From: Gammaproteobacteria bacterium
GTDB lineage: Bacteria > Pseudomonadota > Gammaproteobacteria > Tenderiales > Tenderiaceae
DNA length: 6,870 bases
Assembly (NCBI GenBank): GCA_024276775.1
Contig: JAJRWO010000098.1
Span: 1 to 6,870 of the forward strand
Direction of reading: 5' to 3'
In this document: positions 5,644-6,870 of the stretch, piece after piece
Position numbering within the stretch: the stretch's first letter is position 1
How the letters are laid out: each line of letters begins with the position of its first letter
Notes under the pieces: generated by a model
Database searches by the model: none
What the model saw: the letters and a program-made list of their open reading frames with translations, nothing else
Told to the model about the DNA's origin: nothing
Made by a program: the position numbers and the translations under genes

Positions 5644-6705
5644 ATGAAAGACAAAGCGACAATGCCTTTCCCAACCAAACCAAGGCACTTAACGGCCGAA
5701 TGGGCGACGTTCACAGTATTGTTACTGGCCTTTCTGCTGCCCCTGCAATCCAAAGCCGAATTCAGCCTTAATTTTGACCTTCAGGGAAGCCCCAACAGTG
5801 TTGGTAGCTGGGCCAACCAGACCTGCAATATCGGTGGTGGCGGTGGCATGATGGGCGGTGGCATGATGGGCGGTGGCGGCATGGGTGGCGGCGGCATGAT
5901 GGGCGGGCTTGGTCCCGGTTGTGGCTCAGACTATTTTCGTCAAGAGATCATCAATGACAATGGCACTGAGTATTATCGCGTTGTCGTCATAGACCGGACT
6001 GAGGATTTTGCAGTGGAATTCTACATGCGCGTCGGTGGCTGCTGCTGGTGGGGCAGTGAAGGGGGTGGTGGCGGTGGCATGATGGGTGGCGGTGGCATGA
6101 TGGGTGGCGGTGGCATGATGGGTGGCAGCGGCGTGCCCTATTCATCCAGTTACGGCATCAACACCGTTAATGACCGACTCGCCAACGCCTGGAAACCCCT
6201 AGCTAATGCCGATGACTCAGGTAGCGGCACCGGCAACCCTACCCGCATCTACATGCGCCAAATCAATAATGACGGCCAGATGGATCAGGAGTTCATCAAG
6301 GCCAGCGAAACAATGAAACCCCGCATCGTCCAGAACATTAACGATGGCTCTGCTCAACTGACATTTGACCTGGATATGAGCAATGGCAGTTATGCAAACT
6401 TCACTAGCCCCAGCCTGTTCGAAAACACCTTCACTTTAAGTGGCTTTGCCGCTGCAGATTTCGACATGACAAATAACGCCCCTCAAGCCAATATTACCGC
6501 GGGCCAATTCCGCTACACAGAAGGCATTGGCTATGGTGGCAGCAACGGCACTTACACCTATGCCGATGGTAATTTTGATGTTTACGCTGTTGACTGGTTA
6601 TCGTATTGCGACCCCAGCCAAAATGCTGACCATAACTGTAATTTTGGTGGCGGTGGTGGTGGAATGATGGGTGGCGGTGGCGGAATGATGGGTGGCGGCA
6701 TGTGA
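5644..6705 (+). CDS. Predicted secreted Gly/Met-repeat protein of unknown family
   Basis: I do not recognise this gene. From ATG 5644 the product is 353 aa. It opens with a basic n-region, a hydrophobic core (FTVLLLAFLLPL, 23-34) and a plausible signal peptidase site at QSKA|EF (after residue 38), so it is probably exported. The mature part has three low-complexity Gly/Met blocks at residues 64-88, 140-161 and 335-353, the last forming the very C-terminus; together they hold 18 Met. Between them is ordinary sequence rich in N, D, T, S, Y and F, likely beta-structured. Six Cys (61, 93, 133, 134, 322, 332) cluster at the block edges: C-N-I and C-N-F precede blocks one and three directly, and CCWW precedes block two. 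ATG 5644 has GGTGA ten bases upstream; ATG 5602 would give an overlong signal peptide, and ATG 5662 is also possible. It lies opposite to and between ubiI and ubiH. Metal binding or a surface role is only a guess. Confidence 0.8.
   Translation: MKDKATMPFPTKPRHLTAEWATFTVLLLAFLLPLQSKAEFSLNFDLQGSPNSVGSWANQTCNIGGGGGMMGGGMMGGGGMGGGGMMGGLGPGCGSDYFRQEIINDNGTEYYRVVVIDRTEDFAVEFYMRVGGCCWWGSEGGGGGGMMGGGGMMGGGGMMGGSGVPYSSSYGINTVNDRLANAWKPLANADDSGSGTGNPTRIYMRQINNDGQMDQEFIKASETMKPRIVQNINDGSAQLTFDLDMSNGSYANFTSPSLFENTFTLSGFAAADFDMTNNAPQANITAGQFRYTEGIGYGGSNGTYTYADGNFDVYAVDWLSYCDPSQNADHNCNFGGGGGGMMGGGGGMMGGGM
5833..5907 (+). repeat. Gly/Met coding repeat, block 1
   Basis: Twenty-five codons of Gly and Met only: runs of 2 to 5 Gly separated by MM, MM, M and MM. 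The DNA is built from GGTGGC-like hexamers and ATGATG. It follows T-C-N-I directly and ends before L-G-P-G-C. This is the most irregular of the three blocks. Confidence 0.9.
6061..6126 (+). repeat. Gly/Met coding repeat, block 2
   Basis: Twenty-two codons: six Gly, then MM, GGGG, MM, GGGG, MM, GG. At the DNA level it is a near-perfect tandem of an 18-bp unit, GGTGGCGGTGGCATGATG, repeated about three times after a short G-rich lead. It follows GGCCWWGSE and is the most regular block, suggesting recent expansion by slippage or unequal exchange. Confidence 0.92.
6646..6702 (+). repeat. Gly/Met coding repeat, block 3 (C-terminal)
   Basis: Nineteen codons: six Gly, MM, five Gly, MM, GGG, M, followed directly by TGA. 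It uses GGA before each ATGATG, unlike the GGC of the other blocks, so it is not a simple recent copy of them. It follows N-C-N-F, parallel to the T-C-N-I before block 1. Confidence 0.9.
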
Positions 6706-6733
6706 CCCCATCAACATCAACAAAATAGAGCAA

Positions 6734-6870
6734 CTAATTACGGCCCTGTAGCGGCAATCCCATTGCTAACCGCGGCAGTTTACCCGCCAGACCCATGGTC
6801 TGACGACTCATCATGCGCTTCAACGATGGCATGACATCCACCGTCAATAAACCGATGTTACGCGCCAAAG
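6734..6870 (-). CDS. ubiH: UbiH-like FAD-dependent hydroxylase, C-terminal fragment (runs off right edge)
   Basis: The minus strand reads 44 codons from the right edge to a TAG at 6734-6736: LARNIGLLTVDVMPSLKR, then MMSRQTMGLAGKLPRLAMG and a LPLQGRN tail. This is the C-terminal helix region of UbiH-family hydroxylases, which act in aerobic ubiquinone synthesis (UbiH hydroxylates C1 of the ring). The same pattern (ARN-GL, P-KR, MG) is visible at the end of the ubiI gene in this window, marking the two as paralogues, and the GLAGKLPRLA tail is characteristic of UbiH. The FAD-binding and catalytic parts lie outside the window. The stop is 28 nt from the convergent stop of the Gly/Met-repeat gene. 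Assignment within the family is likely but not certain. Confidence 0.75.
   Translation of the reverse strand, partial: LARNIGLLTVDVMPSLKRMMSRQTMGLAGKLPRLAMGLPLQGRN

Noticed and set aside
5502..5753. Minus-strand 83-codon open frame across the intergenic region and signal-peptide region.
   Set aside because: It has no family resemblance or RBS and overlaps a well-supported signal peptide on the other strand; its GVNGGVNG stretch is just the translated direct repeat.
5644..6705. Reading the Gly/Met blocks as a collagen-like or PE_PGRS-type protein.
   Set aside because: There is no G-X-Y periodicity and no PE/PPE domain, and the blocks contain only Gly and Met, so neither family fits.
6494..6733. 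Minus-strand 79-codon His-rich open frame opposite the repeat gene.
   Set aside because: The His and Pro richness comes from reading the Gly/Met codons backwards (CAT, CAC, CCA); it has no independent support and is a shadow of the plus-strand gene.

Overview
The window looks like the chromosome of a gammaproteobacterium of moderate GC content. It carries cmoA-cmoB, a YcbL-type glyoxalase II, a YjjV-type TatD hydrolase, a DUF2835 start and UbiH/UbiI-type ubiquinone hydroxylases, a combination typical of aerobic Gammaproteobacteria. I cannot fix the genus. There is no rRNA, tRNA, CRISPR array, transposase or phage gene in view.

Layout. Positions 1-87 (minus) hold the first 29 codons of a DUF2835-like gene running off the left edge. 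Positions 88-297 have no gene I can support. Positions 298-2420 are a compact minus-strand set, transcribed in the order TatD/YjjV hydrolase, GloC (GTG start, 12 nt after the TatD stop), then a cation-dependent O-methyltransferase. Divergent from it, 2468-4208 (plus) carries cmoA and cmoB, joined by an ATGA stop/start overlap; together they make the cmo5U34 wobble modification of tRNA. In this sequence cmoA is broken by a one-base frameshift in a T4 run at 2918-2921. Both halves otherwise align well with CmoA.

Positions 4256-5464 (minus) encode a UbiI/VisC-type FAD hydroxylase, convergent with cmoB. The right edge (6734-6870, minus) holds the last 44 codons of a second member of the same family, best read as UbiH. 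In many relatives ubiH and ubiI are direct neighbours on one strand. Here a gene on the opposite strand (about 5644-6705) sits between them. It encodes a predicted secreted protein of about 353 aa with three blocks of glycine/methionine repeat (GGGGMM-like), one of them forming the extreme C-terminus. I do not recognise its family.

Functional reading. Most of the window is housekeeping: tRNA modification, aldehyde/thioester detoxification, ubiquinone synthesis and SAM-dependent methylation. The two points that stand out are the cmoA frameshift and the Gly/Met-repeat secreted protein between ubiH and ubiI. The protein's Cys-flanked, Met-rich loops suggest a metal-related or surface role, but that is inference only.
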